A stretch of DNA of 64,000 bases from Duganella sp. CF402 (GCF_900109645.1 NZ_FOBG01000004.1:372001-436000), one strand, 5' to 3'. Positions 8,958 to 20,439 are shown, counted from the first letter of the stretch. Numbers and translations are program-made. Notes: generated from the letters alone by a model not told the origin.

Positions 8958-10157
8958 CTACCAGTCGCCAAAGCGCGGGACGTCTGCCTCGCTGACGACC
9001 TTGTCCAGGCGCGCCACCTTGGCCTGCCACAGTGCTGCTTCCTTCGGATCGGCCGCCATGTGACTACCTTGTTCCAGCATTTGCGCTAGTTGGCGCATGG
9101 CGGCGATATTGCTGGCAATGGCGGCGCGGCGCAGGTATTTGACGCCCTCGGCGTCGCTTTGCGGCACACCGGTGCCGTTGAGGTAGAGGTTGGCCAGCGT
9201 GATTTCAGCCGAGGGCTGGCGCTGCTCTGCGGCCTTGCTCAACAACGCCAGCGCTTGCACCGGGTCGCGCTCCACGCCCTGGCCTTGCAGGTAGAGATTA
9301 CCCAGATGGGCGCAAGCGGCAATGTAACCGCGATCGGCGGCCTTGCGATACCACGCAATGGCTTCGCCGATGTTCTGCGCTACGCCACGCCCGGTTTCAA
9401 GCATCTGAGCCAGCTTGTACTGCGCATCGACGCTGCCTAGCTCGGCGGCTTTGCGATACCAGTCGGCGGCCAGGGCTTGGTCGGCGCTGCTTCCTTTGAC
9501 CGATTGGTGAAAGTCGCCCATGAGATTCTGCGCGATGACAGAGCCGTGTTCGGCGGCTTTTTGCTGCCATGCTAAAGCCTGCTGTTCATCCTTGGGCGAG
9601 CCGTATTTACCGAACCGCAGGTTGAAGGACAGTTGGAATTCGGCCTCCGCATAGCCGGCCTCGGCGGATGAGCGCAGTAGTTTGTCATAGCGCCCGATGT
9701 CGTTCTCGATGCCGACACCGTCGCGGAACAGCAGGGCCAGCTTGTAAAGCGCGGCAGCATCGCCGGTCTTGGCCTGGGCCCGGTAAGTTTCAAAGTCGGC
9801 CAGCGTATTGTCGGTGGAGCTGCGGCTCCAGTTATAACGCACCGAGGTCCAGCTGCTGACGGGGACGCCACCGGCGGTGGCGGGCATGAACTGGCAACGT
9901 TTGATGGCGGCCAGGGAAGCCCGGTCCAGCGCTGGCACGCCGCTCGACGAGCGGATCACCGTGTCAATCACCTTGCCGTCCTCGCCGACCAGGAAGCCGA
10001 TGATGACGACACCGGGCTGGCCGTCGTAGAGCGTATCGCGCGGCCACGCCGGTTTTTCGCAAGTACGGAAGTTGGCCGACGCCGGCGTTTGGGCGGGAGC
10101 GTCGGCGGCATTCGCCGTGACGGCGACAGACAGCAAGAGTGGGGCGAGAATCCGCAT
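8958..10157 (-). CDS. TonB C-terminal domain plus Sel1-repeat periplasmic protein
   Basis: 399 residues. The signal peptide is MRILAPLLLSVAVTANAADA. Residues ~35-115 form a TonB C-terminal-like domain (GVVIIGFLVGEDGKVIDTVI, then FMPATAGGVPVSSW). From ~140 onward there are Sel1-type repeats, for example AALYKLALLFRDGVGI, AEFQLSFNLRFGKYG and AQYKLAQMLETGRGVAQN. There is no inner-membrane anchor or proline linker, so this is not an energiser TonB; it probably mediates protein contacts in the periplasm. ATG 10157 is chosen because it places the signal peptide at the N-terminus. Confidence 0.85.
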   Translation of the reverse strand: MRILAPLLLSVAVTANAADAPAQTPASANFRTCEKPAWPRDTLYDGQPGVVIIGFLVGEDGKVIDTVIRSSSGVPALDRASLAAIKRCQFMPATAGGVPVSSWTSVRYNWSRSSTDNTLADFETYRAQAKTGDAAALYKLALLFRDGVGIENDIGRYDKLLRSSAEAGYAEAEFQLSFNLRFGKYGSPKDEQQALAWQQKAAEHGSVIAQNLMGDFHQSVKGSSADQALAADWYRKAAELGSVDAQYKLAQMLETGRGVAQNIGEAIAWYRKAADRGYIAACAHLGNLYLQGQGVERDPVQALALLSKAAEQRQPSAEITLANLYLNGTGVPQSDAEGVKYLRRAAIASNIAAMRQLAQMLEQGSHMAADPKEAALWQAKVARLDKVVSEADVPRFGDW

Positions 10158-10296
10158 CAAGGCTGCTCCGGTGTGGTTTCGGTGCAAAGCATAGTATTGC
10201 GAAAAAAATAATCTGTCCATGATTGTCGATTTGCGCTACCTTGCTTCGTCGTAGGCTGTAGAGGGCTGTCCTCGGACTTTTTTAAAGGAATCGATC

Positions 10297-10743
10297 ATGA
10301 CGACCAATACCGTACAACTGCACCGTGTGTTCAAGTCGACCGCAGACCGGGTCTACCGCGCCTTCCTGCATCCTGATGCGCTGGCCAAGTGGCTGCCGCC
10401 GCACGGCTTCTTCGGCACCGTGCACGAGATGGACGCCAGGGTGGGCGGCAAGTACCGCATGTCGTTCACCAACCTGACCACCGGCGGCAGCCATTCCTTC
10501 GGCGGCGAATATCTCGAACTGGTCCCGGGCCAGAAACTGCGCTACAGCGCGCAGTTCGACGATCCCAACCTGCCGGGCCAGATGCAAACCACCATCACCC
10601 TGCGCGAAGTGTTGTGCGGCGTCGAGATGAAGGTGGTACAGGAAGGCATTCCCGCCGTCATCCCAACCGAAGCCTGCTACCTCGGCTGGCAGGAATCCCT
10701 GCTCCTGCTGGCCCAGCTGGTAGAACCGGAAATCCGCGAGTAG
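10297..10743 (+). CDS. SRPBCC (AHSA1-like) protein
   Basis: 148 residues of the Activator of Hsp90 ATPase homologue 1-like/SRPBCC family. The pattern VQLHRVFKSTADRVYRAFLHPDALAKWLPP at the N-terminus and the C-terminal helix GWQESLLLLAQLVE are typical. These proteins bind lipidic ligands; the ligand here is unknown. AAAGGA lies 10 bases before the ATG. It stands alone between a divergent gene and the TMEM175-like gene. Confidence 0.88.
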   Translation: MTTNTVQLHRVFKSTADRVYRAFLHPDALAKWLPPHGFFGTVHEMDARVGGKYRMSFTNLTTGGSHSFGGEYLELVPGQKLRYSAQFDDPNLPGQMQTTITLREVLCGVEMKVVQEGIPAVIPTEACYLGWQESLLLLAQLVEPEIRE

Positions 10744-10833
10744 CGCGAATCCGGTACTGTTTGCAAAATCCACTGGCCGTGGCTTTGCCAGATCGCTTAC
10801 AGTGCAGGTCTCAACAAACACTGGGTGGAACAC

Positions 10834-11400
10834 ATGGGCAAAGGCCGGTTGGAAGCGTTTAGCGATGGCGTGATCGCGATCATCATCACCATCATGGTGC
10901 TGGAATTGAAGGTGCCGCATGGCGATAGTCTGGAAGCGCTGGCGCCGTTGTTGCCGGTGTTTCTTAGCTATGTGCTCAGCTTCGTCTACGTGGGAATCTA
11001 CTGGAACAACCATCACCATTTGATGCACCCAGTGTCGAAGATTACCGGCGGCGCGCTATGGGGCAATCTGCATCTGCTGTTCTGGCTGTCGCTGATTCCG
11101 TTTGTCACCGGCTGGATGGGGGAGAACCATTTTTCGGCGGTGCCGGTGGCGTGCTATGGCTTGGTGCTGTTCATGTGCAGCGCTGCCTATCTGGTGCTGG
11201 TGCGCTGCCTGGAATCCCATAACGAGGCGCTCAAGGCCGCCGTCGGCAGCGACCGCAAGGGCAAGATTTCCATGCTGCTGTACCTGATCGGCGTGGCGGT
11301 GTCCTGCGGGTGGCCAATGCTGGGCTTTGGCGTCTATGTGCTGGTGGCGGTGATCTGGTTCCTGCCCGACCGCCGGATTGAATCGCGTTACAAGTCGTGA
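10834..11400 (+). CDS. TMEM175-family (DUF1211) membrane protein
   Basis: 188 residues with about six hydrophobic segments. The start MGKGRLEAFSDGVIAIIITI contains the RxxxFSDG signature of bacterial TMEM175, a tetrameric potassium-permeable channel family without the classical selectivity filter. The conserved histidine-rich WNNHHHLMH loop follows the second segment. ATG 10834 is preferred over GTG 10825 since the family starts just before the FSD motif and GGTGGA sits upstream. Ion selectivity cannot be judged from sequence. Confidence 0.85.
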   Translation: MGKGRLEAFSDGVIAIIITIMVLELKVPHGDSLEALAPLLPVFLSYVLSFVYVGIYWNNHHHLMHPVSKITGGALWGNLHLLFWLSLIPFVTGWMGENHFSAVPVACYGLVLFMCSAAYLVLVRCLESHNEALKAAVGSDRKGKISMLLYLIGVAVSCGWPMLGFGVYVLVAVIWFLPDRRIESRYKS

Positions 11401-11437
11401 ACACATGTTGCTAACAAGCCCCATGTAAATTAACAAT

Positions 11438-11466
11438 TTGACACTGTGTTATAAAAGTTTCACAAT
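11438..11466 (+). promoter_or_regulatory. Sigma70-type promoter of the PEP-CTERM protease gene
   Basis: TTGACA at 11438-11443 is a perfect -35 hexamer; CACAAT at 11461-11466 is a 4/6 -10 with a 17-base spacer. The predicted start lies about 40 bases before the ATG at 11514. Confidence 0.5.
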
Positions 11467-11513
11467 TGGGCTGCATTACTGGTAAAAATAATAACTCCAG
11501 AGAGGATACAACC

Positions 11514-12578
11514 ATGAAACAGTCCTTCCGGCGCCCACTGCTGGCGGTCGCGCTCACCCTTGGCTTTCTCGCGCCGTCGGCGCAAGCCCTTACTTTCGTG
11601 CTCAACGATGTCTCGGCCGGTGGCATGAGCGCCCAGCAACTGGCGGCGTTCCAGACGGCCGCCAATTTCTGGTCGGGCAAGTTCAGCGACCCGGTCACCG
11701 TCTATCTCGATATTGGCTTTAACAACCTCGGCCCGAACATCCTGGGCAGCACCGGTTCGAGCTATGTATCGACCACCTACGACAACATCCACGGCGCGCT
11801 GGCGGCCGACGCCACCTCGGCGCTGGACGCCACCGCGATGACGCACATGCAGAGCGGCCCGGCCCTGAAATTCTGGGCCACACAAGGCGACGGCTCCTCG
11901 CGCTTCGACAACGACGGTTCGCTGAATAACTCCACCCTGGGCCTGACCACCGCCAATGCCAAGGCAATGGGCTTCAATATCGGCACCAGCACCGCGCTGC
12001 CGGACGCCAGCATCGTGTTTGCCAATGCCTACGCGAGCGACTTCGTCTACACCCGCGCCGGCGGCGTGCCAGCCGACAAGATCGATTTCATTACGGTGGC
12101 CGAGCATGAAATCGGCCACGCGCTCGGCTTCACCTCGGGCGTGGACTTTATCGATTACTGCATGGCGCCCAATCTCGAGTGCGGTGGCGGCGTCAACCGT
12201 TTTGAAGACGACTGGTGGTACACGCCGCTGGATATGTTCCGCTACTCGGCCGCCGGTGTGGCCGATGTGCGCATCGGCGGCTCGCCTTACTTCTCGGTCG
12301 ACGGCGGCGTCACCAACATTGCCGCGTTCTCGACCGGCTCGGAGCACGGCAACGGCTGGCAGGCCAGCCACTTCGGTCCTGGCCAGATCAACCTGATGCG
12401 CCCGTTCGTCGGCGATGGCGAATTCTACGACGCCAGCAACCGCGACCTGGCCGCCTTCGACGCCATCGGCTGGAACGTGGCGGCGGTGCCGGAGCCAAGC
12501 ACCTGGGCCATGCTGGCCGCCGGTCTCGGGCTGGTGGGCTGGAGCTCCCGCCGCCGCCAAACCGCGCAAAGCGCCTGA
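11514..12578 (+). CDS. Secreted zinc metalloprotease with PEP-CTERM sorting signal (NF038122-like)
   Basis: 354 residues. The signal peptide (MKQSFRRPLLAVALTLGFLAPSAQA) is followed by a protease domain with HEIGHALGF (H198, E199, H202), a metzincin-like zinc site. The C-terminus has VPEPSTWAMLAAGLGLVGW plus SSRRR, a textbook PEP-CTERM: sorting motif, membrane helix, basic end, processed by exosortase. Members of the NF038122 family share this layout; that name is from memory. GAGAGGA precedes the start. A strong GC hairpin follows the stop. Confidence 0.9.
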   Translation: MKQSFRRPLLAVALTLGFLAPSAQALTFVLNDVSAGGMSAQQLAAFQTAANFWSGKFSDPVTVYLDIGFNNLGPNILGSTGSSYVSTTYDNIHGALAADATSALDATAMTHMQSGPALKFWATQGDGSSRFDNDGSLNNSTLGLTTANAKAMGFNIGTSTALPDASIVFANAYASDFVYTRAGGVPADKIDFITVAEHEIGHALGFTSGVDFIDYCMAPNLECGGGVNRFEDDWWYTPLDMFRYSAAGVADVRIGGSPYFSVDGGVTNIAAFSTGSEHGNGWQASHFGPGQINLMRPFVGDGEFYDASNRDLAAFDAIGWNVAAVPEPSTWAMLAAGLGLVGWSSRRRQTAQSA

Positions 12579-12588
12579 TGTCCGGGCC

Positions 12589-12610
12589 GCCGCCGGCCTT
12601 GGCCGGCGGC
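12589..12610 (+). terminator. GC hairpin after the PEP-CTERM gene
   Basis: Perfect 10-bp stem (12589-12598 with 12601-12610) and a 2-base gap, followed by TTCATCTTTCC. The weak T-run makes it a moderate terminator candidate. Confidence 0.5.
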
Positions 12611-12792
12611 TTCATCTTTCCACGGTGAAACTGGTTGCATCTGCCGGTTTCCGTTGTTCAAATCCCGGTTTGGCCAAGCAATGTTTGGAAAAGGCATGCG
12701 CTTTCCAATTAATTGCAGTGCAGCATGTTTTGCGGGTGACTGCCGCGTAATTCCCCTGCTATGATCGTTGGCTTCTATTGAGGAAGAAGCCC

Positions 12793-14916
12793 ATGAACCG
12801 TCCACACATGCTTGTTGTTGCCGCCGCGCTCGGCGTCGCGTTTTCGCCAACCGTCCTGGCTGCGCCGGCCGCCGCACTGGCCGGCAACCCGCTGGCCACC
12901 GCCAGCAGCCTGCCGTTCCAGTACCCGGCCTTCGACAAGATCAAGGACGAGCACTTCATCCCGGCCTTCACGGAAGGCATGCGCATCCAGCTCAAGGAAG
13001 TGGACGCCATCGCCAATAACAAGGCCGCCCCGAGCTTCGACAACACCATCGTGGCGATGGAAAAATCGGGCGCGCTGCTGACCCGCGTGCAGACCGTGTT
13101 CTACAACCTGCAGGGCGCCAACACCAACGACAAGCTGGACGCCGTCGACAGCGAGATGTCGCCCAAGCTGGCCGCGCACAACGACGCCATCTTCCTGAAT
13201 CCGAAGCTGTGGGCGCGCGTGAAGTCGCTGTACGAAAAACGCGAGTCGCTCAAGCTGGATGCGGAATCGAAGCACCTGCTGGAGCGCTACCACACCGACT
13301 TCGTGCGCGCCGGCGCCAAGCTGTCGGTGGCCGACAAGGACAAGCTGAAAGTCATCAACGGCGACATCGCCAAGCTGCAAACCGCTTTCACCCAGAACGT
13401 CCTGAAGGAAACCAACGCCTCGTCGCTGGTGGTCGACAGCCGCGCCGAACTGGCCGGCATGAGCGACGCCGCGATCGACGCCGCCGCTGCCGCCGCCAAG
13501 GCCAAGGGCCTGGACGGCAAATTCCTGGTCGCCGTGGTCAACACCAGCGGCCAGCCGCCGCTGGCCGAGCTGACCAACCGCGCTACCCGCGAAAAGCTGA
13601 TGGCGCTGTCGCTGGCGCGCGGCAGCCACGGTGGTGAATTCGATAGCCGCGAGCTGGTCATCAAGATCGCCAAGGCGCGCGCCGAGAAAGCCACCCTGCT
13701 GGGCTACGCCAACTATGCCGCCTACTCGCTGGAAGACCAGACCGCGCACGACACCGCTGCGGTCAACAAGCTGCTGGGCGAACTGGCCAAGCCGGCCGTC
13801 AACAACGCGCGCAAGGAAGCGGCCGACCTGCAAGCCGTGGTGGACGCGGAAAAAGGCGGCTTCCAGATCGGCGCCGCCGACTGGGCCTACTACACCGACA
13901 AGGTGCGCGCGCAGCGCTTCGCCTTCGACGAGAACCAGCTCAAGCCGTACTTCGAACTCGATAATGTGCTGGTCAACGGCGTGTTCTACGCGGCCGGCAA
14001 GCTGTATGGCCTGAGCTTCAAGGAGCGCAAGGATCTGCCGGTGTACAACCCGGACGTGCGCGTGTTCGATGTGTTCGACGCCGACGGCAAGCAACTGGCC
14101 ATCTTCATCGCCGACATGTACGCCCGCTCCAACAAGCAGGGCGGCGCATGGATGAACGAGTACATCTCGCAGTCGGCGCTGAACGGCACCCACTCGGTGG
14201 TGGCCAATCATCTCAACATTCCAAAACCGCCAGCCGGCGAGCCGACGCTGCTGACCTACGATGAAGTGAAGACCGCCTTCCACGAGTTCGGCCACGCGCT
14301 GCACGGCATGTTCTCCAACGTGAAGTACCCGCGCTTCTCCGGCACCAGCGTGCCGCGCGACTTCGTCGAGTATCCATCGCAGGTGAACGAGATGTGGGCG
14401 GTATGGCCTGAGGTGCTGACCAACTACGCCAAACACTACAAGACCGGCGCGCCAATGCCGAAGGAACTGCTGGACAAGGTGATCGCGTCGAAGAAATTCA
14501 ACCAGGGCTTCATGACCACCGAATACCTGGCCGCCTCGCTGCTGGACCAGCGCTGGCACCAGCTGACGCCTGCGCAAATCCCGACCGACGTGCTGGGCTT
14601 CGAAGCGCAGTCGCTGAAAGAGATGGGCGTGGACTTCGCGCCGGTGCCGCCGCGCTACCGCACCACCTACTTCTCGCATAGCTTCTCGGGCGGCTACTCG
14701 GCCGGCTACTATGCTTACCTGTGGTCGGAAAAGCTGGATGCCGACACCGTCGAATGGTTCAAGGAAAACGGCGGCCTGCAACGCAAGAACGGCGACTGGT
14801 TCCGCGCCAAGCTGCTGTCGCGCGGCGGTACCGACGACGCCATGAATTTATTCCGCAACTTCCGTGGCCGCGATCCTGTGATCGAACCGCTGCTGGAACG
14901 TCGCGGCCTGAAATGA
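12793..14916 (+). CDS. M3 family metallopeptidase (peptidyl-dipeptidase Dcp-like), first tandem copy
   Basis: 707 residues with an N-terminal signal peptide (to about residue 25), so it acts in the periplasm. The thimet-oligopeptidase zinc site HEFGHALHGMF starts at H497, and the YRTTYFSHSFSGGYSAGYY substrate-binding segment follows near residue 625. It cleaves short peptides and is likely a Dcp-type dipeptidyl carboxypeptidase. A TATGAT at 12760-12765 is a possible -10. AGGAAG precedes ATG 12793, which is preferred over a TTG at 12778. The second copy starts 35 bases after its stop, with 85 of 95 residues identical around the zinc motif. Confidence 0.92.
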   Translation: MNRPHMLVVAAALGVAFSPTVLAAPAAALAGNPLATASSLPFQYPAFDKIKDEHFIPAFTEGMRIQLKEVDAIANNKAAPSFDNTIVAMEKSGALLTRVQTVFYNLQGANTNDKLDAVDSEMSPKLAAHNDAIFLNPKLWARVKSLYEKRESLKLDAESKHLLERYHTDFVRAGAKLSVADKDKLKVINGDIAKLQTAFTQNVLKETNASSLVVDSRAELAGMSDAAIDAAAAAAKAKGLDGKFLVAVVNTSGQPPLAELTNRATREKLMALSLARGSHGGEFDSRELVIKIAKARAEKATLLGYANYAAYSLEDQTAHDTAAVNKLLGELAKPAVNNARKEAADLQAVVDAEKGGFQIGAADWAYYTDKVRAQRFAFDENQLKPYFELDNVLVNGVFYAAGKLYGLSFKERKDLPVYNPDVRVFDVFDADGKQLAIFIADMYARSNKQGGAWMNEYISQSALNGTHSVVANHLNIPKPPAGEPTLLTYDEVKTAFHEFGHALHGMFSNVKYPRFSGTSVPRDFVEYPSQVNEMWAVWPEVLTNYAKHYKTGAPMPKELLDKVIASKKFNQGFMTTEYLAASLLDQRWHQLTPAQIPTDVLGFEAQSLKEMGVDFAPVPPRYRTTYFSHSFSGGYSAGYYAYLWSEKLDADTVEWFKENGGLQRKNGDWFRAKLLSRGGTDDAMNLFRNFRGRDPVIEPLLERRGLK

Positions 14917-14951
14917 TATAAATCATATAAACAGTTTACAAGGATAACTGA

Positions 14952-17078
14952 ATGAACCACGCCAACATCATCATCGCTGCCAGCGTAGCAGCGGTTTTCA
15001 GCATCGCGCACGCTGAACCAGCTTCGCTGCTGCCGGCATCGAACCCGTTCGCCAAGCCGAGCACCCTGCCGTTCGGCTATCCGGCCTTCGACAAGATCAA
15101 GAACGAAGACTATGCGCCGGCGTTTGAAGAAGGCATGCGCCAGCAGGCCGCCGAAATCGACGCCATCGCCAACAACAAGAAGCCTGCCACTTTCGACAAC
15201 ACCATCGTGGCGATGGAAAAAGGCGGCCAGCTGCTGAACCGCGTTTCGACCGTGTTCTACAGCCTGTCCGGCGCCAACACCAACGACACCTTCAAGGCGC
15301 TGGAGCGCGAACTGTCGCCGAAACTGGCGGCGCACAACGACGCCATCCGCCTGAACGGCAAGCTGTATGCCCGCATCAAGTCGCTGTACGACAAGCGCGA
15401 CAAGCTGCACCTCGACGCTGAATCCAAGTACCTGCTGGAACGCTACCACACCGACTTCGTGCGCGCCGGCGCCCAGCTGTCGGACGCCGACAAGGCCAAG
15501 CTGAAAGCCATGAACGGCGAACTGGCCAAGCTGCAAACCACCTTCGCGCAAAACGTGCTGGAAGAAGCCAACGCCTCGGCGCTGGTGGTCGACACCCGCG
15601 AAGAACTGGCCGGCATGTCGGACAAGGCGATCGACGCCGCTGCTGCCGCCGCCAAGGCCAAGGGCCAGGACGGCAAGTTCCTGATCCCGGTGGTGAACAC
15701 CACCGGCCAGGCCAACCTGGCGGTGCTGACCAACCGCGCCGTGCGCGAAAAGCTGATGGCGCTGTCGCTGGCACGCGGCAGCCACGGCGGCAAGTTCGAC
15801 AACACCCAGGTGGTGCTGTCGCTGGTCAAGCTGCGCGCCGAGAAGGCCGCGCTGATGGGCTATCCTAACTTCGCCGCCTACGCGCTGGCGGACCAGACCG
15901 CGCACGACACCGACTCCGTCAACAAGATCCTGGCCGAGCTGACCCGCCCTGCCGTTGCCAACGCCAGGAAGGAGGGCGCCGAGATCCAGCAAGCGATCAA
16001 CAAGGAAAACGGCGGCTTTGAGCTGGCCGCGCACGACTGGGCCATGTACAGCGACAAGGTCAAGGCCGAGCGCTTCAACTTCGACTCGAACGAGCTGCGT
16101 CCGTACTTCGAACTGAATAACGTGCTGACCAACGGCGTGTTCTTCGCCGCCAACAAGGTGTACGGCCTGTCGTTCAAGGAGCGCAAGGACCTGCCGGTGT
16201 ACAACCCGGACGTGCGCGTGTTCGACGTGTTCGACGCCGACGGCAAGCAGCTGGCCATCTTCATTGCCGACTTCTACGCCCGCTCCAACAAGCGCGGCGG
16301 CGCCTGGATGAATGCCTACGTGTCGCAATCGTCGCTGATGGGCACCCGTCCGGTAGTGGCCAATCACCTCAACATTCCGAAGCCGAACGACGGCGAGCCG
16401 ACCCTGCTGACCTACGACGAACTGCGCACCATGTTCCACGAGTTCGGCCACGCGCTGCACGGGATGTTCTCCAACGTGAAGTACCCGCGCTTCTCCGGCA
16501 CCCGCGTGCCGCGCGACTACGTCGAGTTCCCGTCGCAGGTCAACGAGATGTGGTCGGTATGGCCCGAGGTTCTTTCCAACTACGCCAAGCATTACCAGAC
16601 CGGCGCGCCGATGCCGAAGGAGCTGCTGGACAAGGTGATCGCGTCGAAGAAATTCAACGAAGGCTTCCGCACCACCGAGTACCTGGCCGCCTCCATCCTG
16701 GACCAGAAATGGCACCAGCTGGGCGTCAACCAGATCCCGACCGATGTGCTGGGCTTTGAAGCTGCCGCGCTGAAGGACGCCGGCATCAACTACGCGCCGG
16801 TGCCGCCACGCTACCGCACCACCTACTTCTCGCACACCTTCGCCGGCGGCTACTCGGCCGGCTACTACGGCTATGTATGGGCCGAGAAGCTGGACGCCGA
16901 CGCGGTCGAATGGTTCATCGAAAACGGCGGCATGCAGCGCAAGAACGGCGACTACTTCCGCAAGATGCTGCTGTCGAAAGGCGGCACGCTGGACGCAATG
17001 CAGATGTACCGCAACTTCCGCGGCCGCGACGCCACCATCCAGCCGCTGCTGGAACGCCGTGGTCTGACTGAGAAGTAA
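14952..17078 (+). CDS. M3 family metallopeptidase, second tandem copy
   Basis: 708 residues, paralogue of the gene just upstream. The signal peptide (MNHANIIIAASVAAVFSIAHA) differs from that of the first copy, while the mature protein is colinear. The zinc site HEFGHALHGMF starts at H496 and the FSHTFAGGYSAGYYGY segment is intact, so both copies look active. An AAGGATAA ribosome site precedes the start. The intergenic 35 bases have no terminator, so the two are probably co-transcribed, ending at the strong terminator at 17084. Confidence 0.92.
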   Translation: MNHANIIIAASVAAVFSIAHAEPASLLPASNPFAKPSTLPFGYPAFDKIKNEDYAPAFEEGMRQQAAEIDAIANNKKPATFDNTIVAMEKGGQLLNRVSTVFYSLSGANTNDTFKALERELSPKLAAHNDAIRLNGKLYARIKSLYDKRDKLHLDAESKYLLERYHTDFVRAGAQLSDADKAKLKAMNGELAKLQTTFAQNVLEEANASALVVDTREELAGMSDKAIDAAAAAAKAKGQDGKFLIPVVNTTGQANLAVLTNRAVREKLMALSLARGSHGGKFDNTQVVLSLVKLRAEKAALMGYPNFAAYALADQTAHDTDSVNKILAELTRPAVANARKEGAEIQQAINKENGGFELAAHDWAMYSDKVKAERFNFDSNELRPYFELNNVLTNGVFFAANKVYGLSFKERKDLPVYNPDVRVFDVFDADGKQLAIFIADFYARSNKRGGAWMNAYVSQSSLMGTRPVVANHLNIPKPNDGEPTLLTYDELRTMFHEFGHALHGMFSNVKYPRFSGTRVPRDYVEFPSQVNEMWSVWPEVLSNYAKHYQTGAPMPKELLDKVIASKKFNEGFRTTEYLAASILDQKWHQLGVNQIPTDVLGFEAAALKDAGINYAPVPPRYRTTYFSHTFAGGYSAGYYGYVWAEKLDADAVEWFIENGGMQRKNGDYFRKMLLSKGGTLDAMQMYRNFRGRDATIQPLLERRGLTEK

Positions 17079-17083
17079 TAAAG

Positions 17084-17130
17084 AAGGCCAGTCTTGATTT
17101 GTTAGAATCAAGACTGGCCTTTTGATTTTT
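17084..17130 (+). terminator. Strong intrinsic terminator after the M3 pair
   Basis: A perfect 16-bp stem (17084-17099 with 17106-17121) and 6-base loop, then TTGATTTTT. It ends the peptidase transcript 10 bases before the next ATG, so the VF530 gene must have its promoter inside or beyond it, or rely on read-through. Confidence 0.9.
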
Positions 17131-17139
17131 GAGTAAGAT

Positions 17140-17343
17140 ATGAACAACCAATTGCATGGCGTGACGCTGGAAGCGATCGTAACCCGCCTGCAGGAGTACT
17201 ATGGCTGGGAACAGCTGGCGCAGCGGATCAATATCAATTGTTTCAGCAAGGATCCCAGCATCAAATCCAGTCTGAAGTTCCTGCGCAAGACGCCGTGGGC
17301 CAGGGCGCAGGTGGAAGAACTTTATCTGTCGACCAAATTCTAA
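17140..17343 (+). CDS. VF530 (DUF2132) family small DNA-binding protein
   Basis: 67 residues. The pattern LEAIVTRLQEYYGWEQLAQRININCF followed by DPSIKSSLKFLRKTPWAR and VEELYL is the VF530 fold, a small helical protein reported to bind DNA. Its cell role is unknown. The start lies only 19 bases after the stem of the M3 terminator. The DUF4404 gene follows after 13 bases. Confidence 0.9.
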   Translation: MNNQLHGVTLEAIVTRLQEYYGWEQLAQRININCFSKDPSIKSSLKFLRKTPWARAQVEELYLSTKF

Positions 17344-17356
17344 ACAGGTGACGCAC

Positions 17357-17632
17357 ATGGACAGCAATCTGAAAACCTCGCTCAAGAGCTTGCACGCCAG
17401 CCTGGCCAACGCCGGTCCGGTCGATGAGGAGTTGCTGGAACTGCTGAAACAGCTCGATGGCGATATCAAGACCCTGCTGGAGCGCGGCCCCGATGCCGAG
17501 CCGGGCGAAACCACCACTTTCGGCCTGGCCGAGCGCTCGCAGGAATTGTCGGCCAAGTTTGCCGTCAAGCACCCGCAGCTGGAGCCGGCCCTGCGCGAGC
17601 TGGGCACGATTTTGTCGAATATGGGGATCTGA
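17357..17632 (+). CDS. DUF4404 family protein
   Basis: 91 residues, acidic and helical: LKSLHASLANAGPVDEELLELLKQLDGDIKTLLE, then a C-terminal helix LEPALRELGTILSNMGI. The layout matches DUF4404. Function is unknown. ATG 17357 is chosen over GTG 17348 because AGGTG sits at a proper distance. It probably shares a transcript with the VF530 gene. Confidence 0.85.
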   Translation: MDSNLKTSLKSLHASLANAGPVDEELLELLKQLDGDIKTLLERGPDAEPGETTTFGLAERSQELSAKFAVKHPQLEPALRELGTILSNMGI

Positions 17633-17639
17633 CGCCCAT

Positions 17640-17668
17640 AAAAAACCCGGGGAAGCCAGGTCCCCGGG
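17640..17668 (-). terminator. Intrinsic terminator facing left, orphan
   Basis: 8-bp GC stem with 7-base loop and a T-run on the minus strand (A-run 17640-17645 on the plus strand). The plus side of the hairpin lacks a T-run, so it does not serve DUF4404. Confidence 0.75.
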
Positions 17669-17719
17669 CGGCCAGTGTTACTTAAACACCGGCGATTGCT
17701 GGCAGAAGTGTCCTGCCGC
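17640..17719 (-). ncRNA. Candidate ~80-nt small RNA on the minus strand
   Basis: The minus strand carries TTGAAT (17753-17748), a 16-base spacer and TATAAC (17731-17726), then three hairpins: GGCAG/CTGCC (17701-17717), CCGGTGTT/AACACTGG (17672-17692, one G-U pair) and the terminator CCCGGGGA/TCCCCGGG (17646-17668) followed by at least six T on this strand. No protein-coding gene ends here on the minus strand; the only frame is about 13 codons without a start. The promoter-hairpins-terminator arrangement is seen directly; the existence of an RNA is inferred. Confidence 0.45.
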
Positions 17720-17851
17720 CTAACCGTTATAGCAAAGTTCCAGCCCGATTCAATGCGAGACTGACATCATTTCTTGCAAGTGATTGAATAGTAAAAGAAA
17801 ATTTATTTTGCGGTGAGCGTAGCGTATGCATTTCCGGTACAATACCGCCCC

Positions 17852-20287
<2,436 letters not shown>

Positions 20288-20358
20288 GAAAGTTTAGATC
20301 GACGTTCTCAGGGGAAATGTTGTAAATTTCCCTATCGGCGCAAATGCGTGGATAATTC

Positions 20359-20418
20359 AGGTCTGCTTGAGCGATGCGCTGCGGCAGCGCGCGGTTACAC
20401 TAGCCGCTCAGCAGACCT
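20359..20418 (+). promoter_or_regulatory. Large inverted repeat in the leader of the RCC1 lipoprotein gene
   Basis: AGGTCTGCT + GAGCG (20359-20373, one bulged T) pairs with CGCTC + AGCAGACCT (20405-20418), giving 14 bp around a 31-base interior. The interior holds a second stem, GCGCTGC/GCAGCGC (20377-20391). It ends 21 bases before the ATG and has no T-run, so it is not an intrinsic terminator. It may be an RNA control element or a palindromic insertion; neither is shown. Confidence 0.5.
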
Positions 20419-20439
20419 CATTCTGTGAACTGGACGATC

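Noticed and set aside
17678..17716. Minus-strand 13-codon frame ending FCQQSPVFK
   Set aside because: No start codon within it and a stop just upstream; more likely part of the candidate small RNA or chance.
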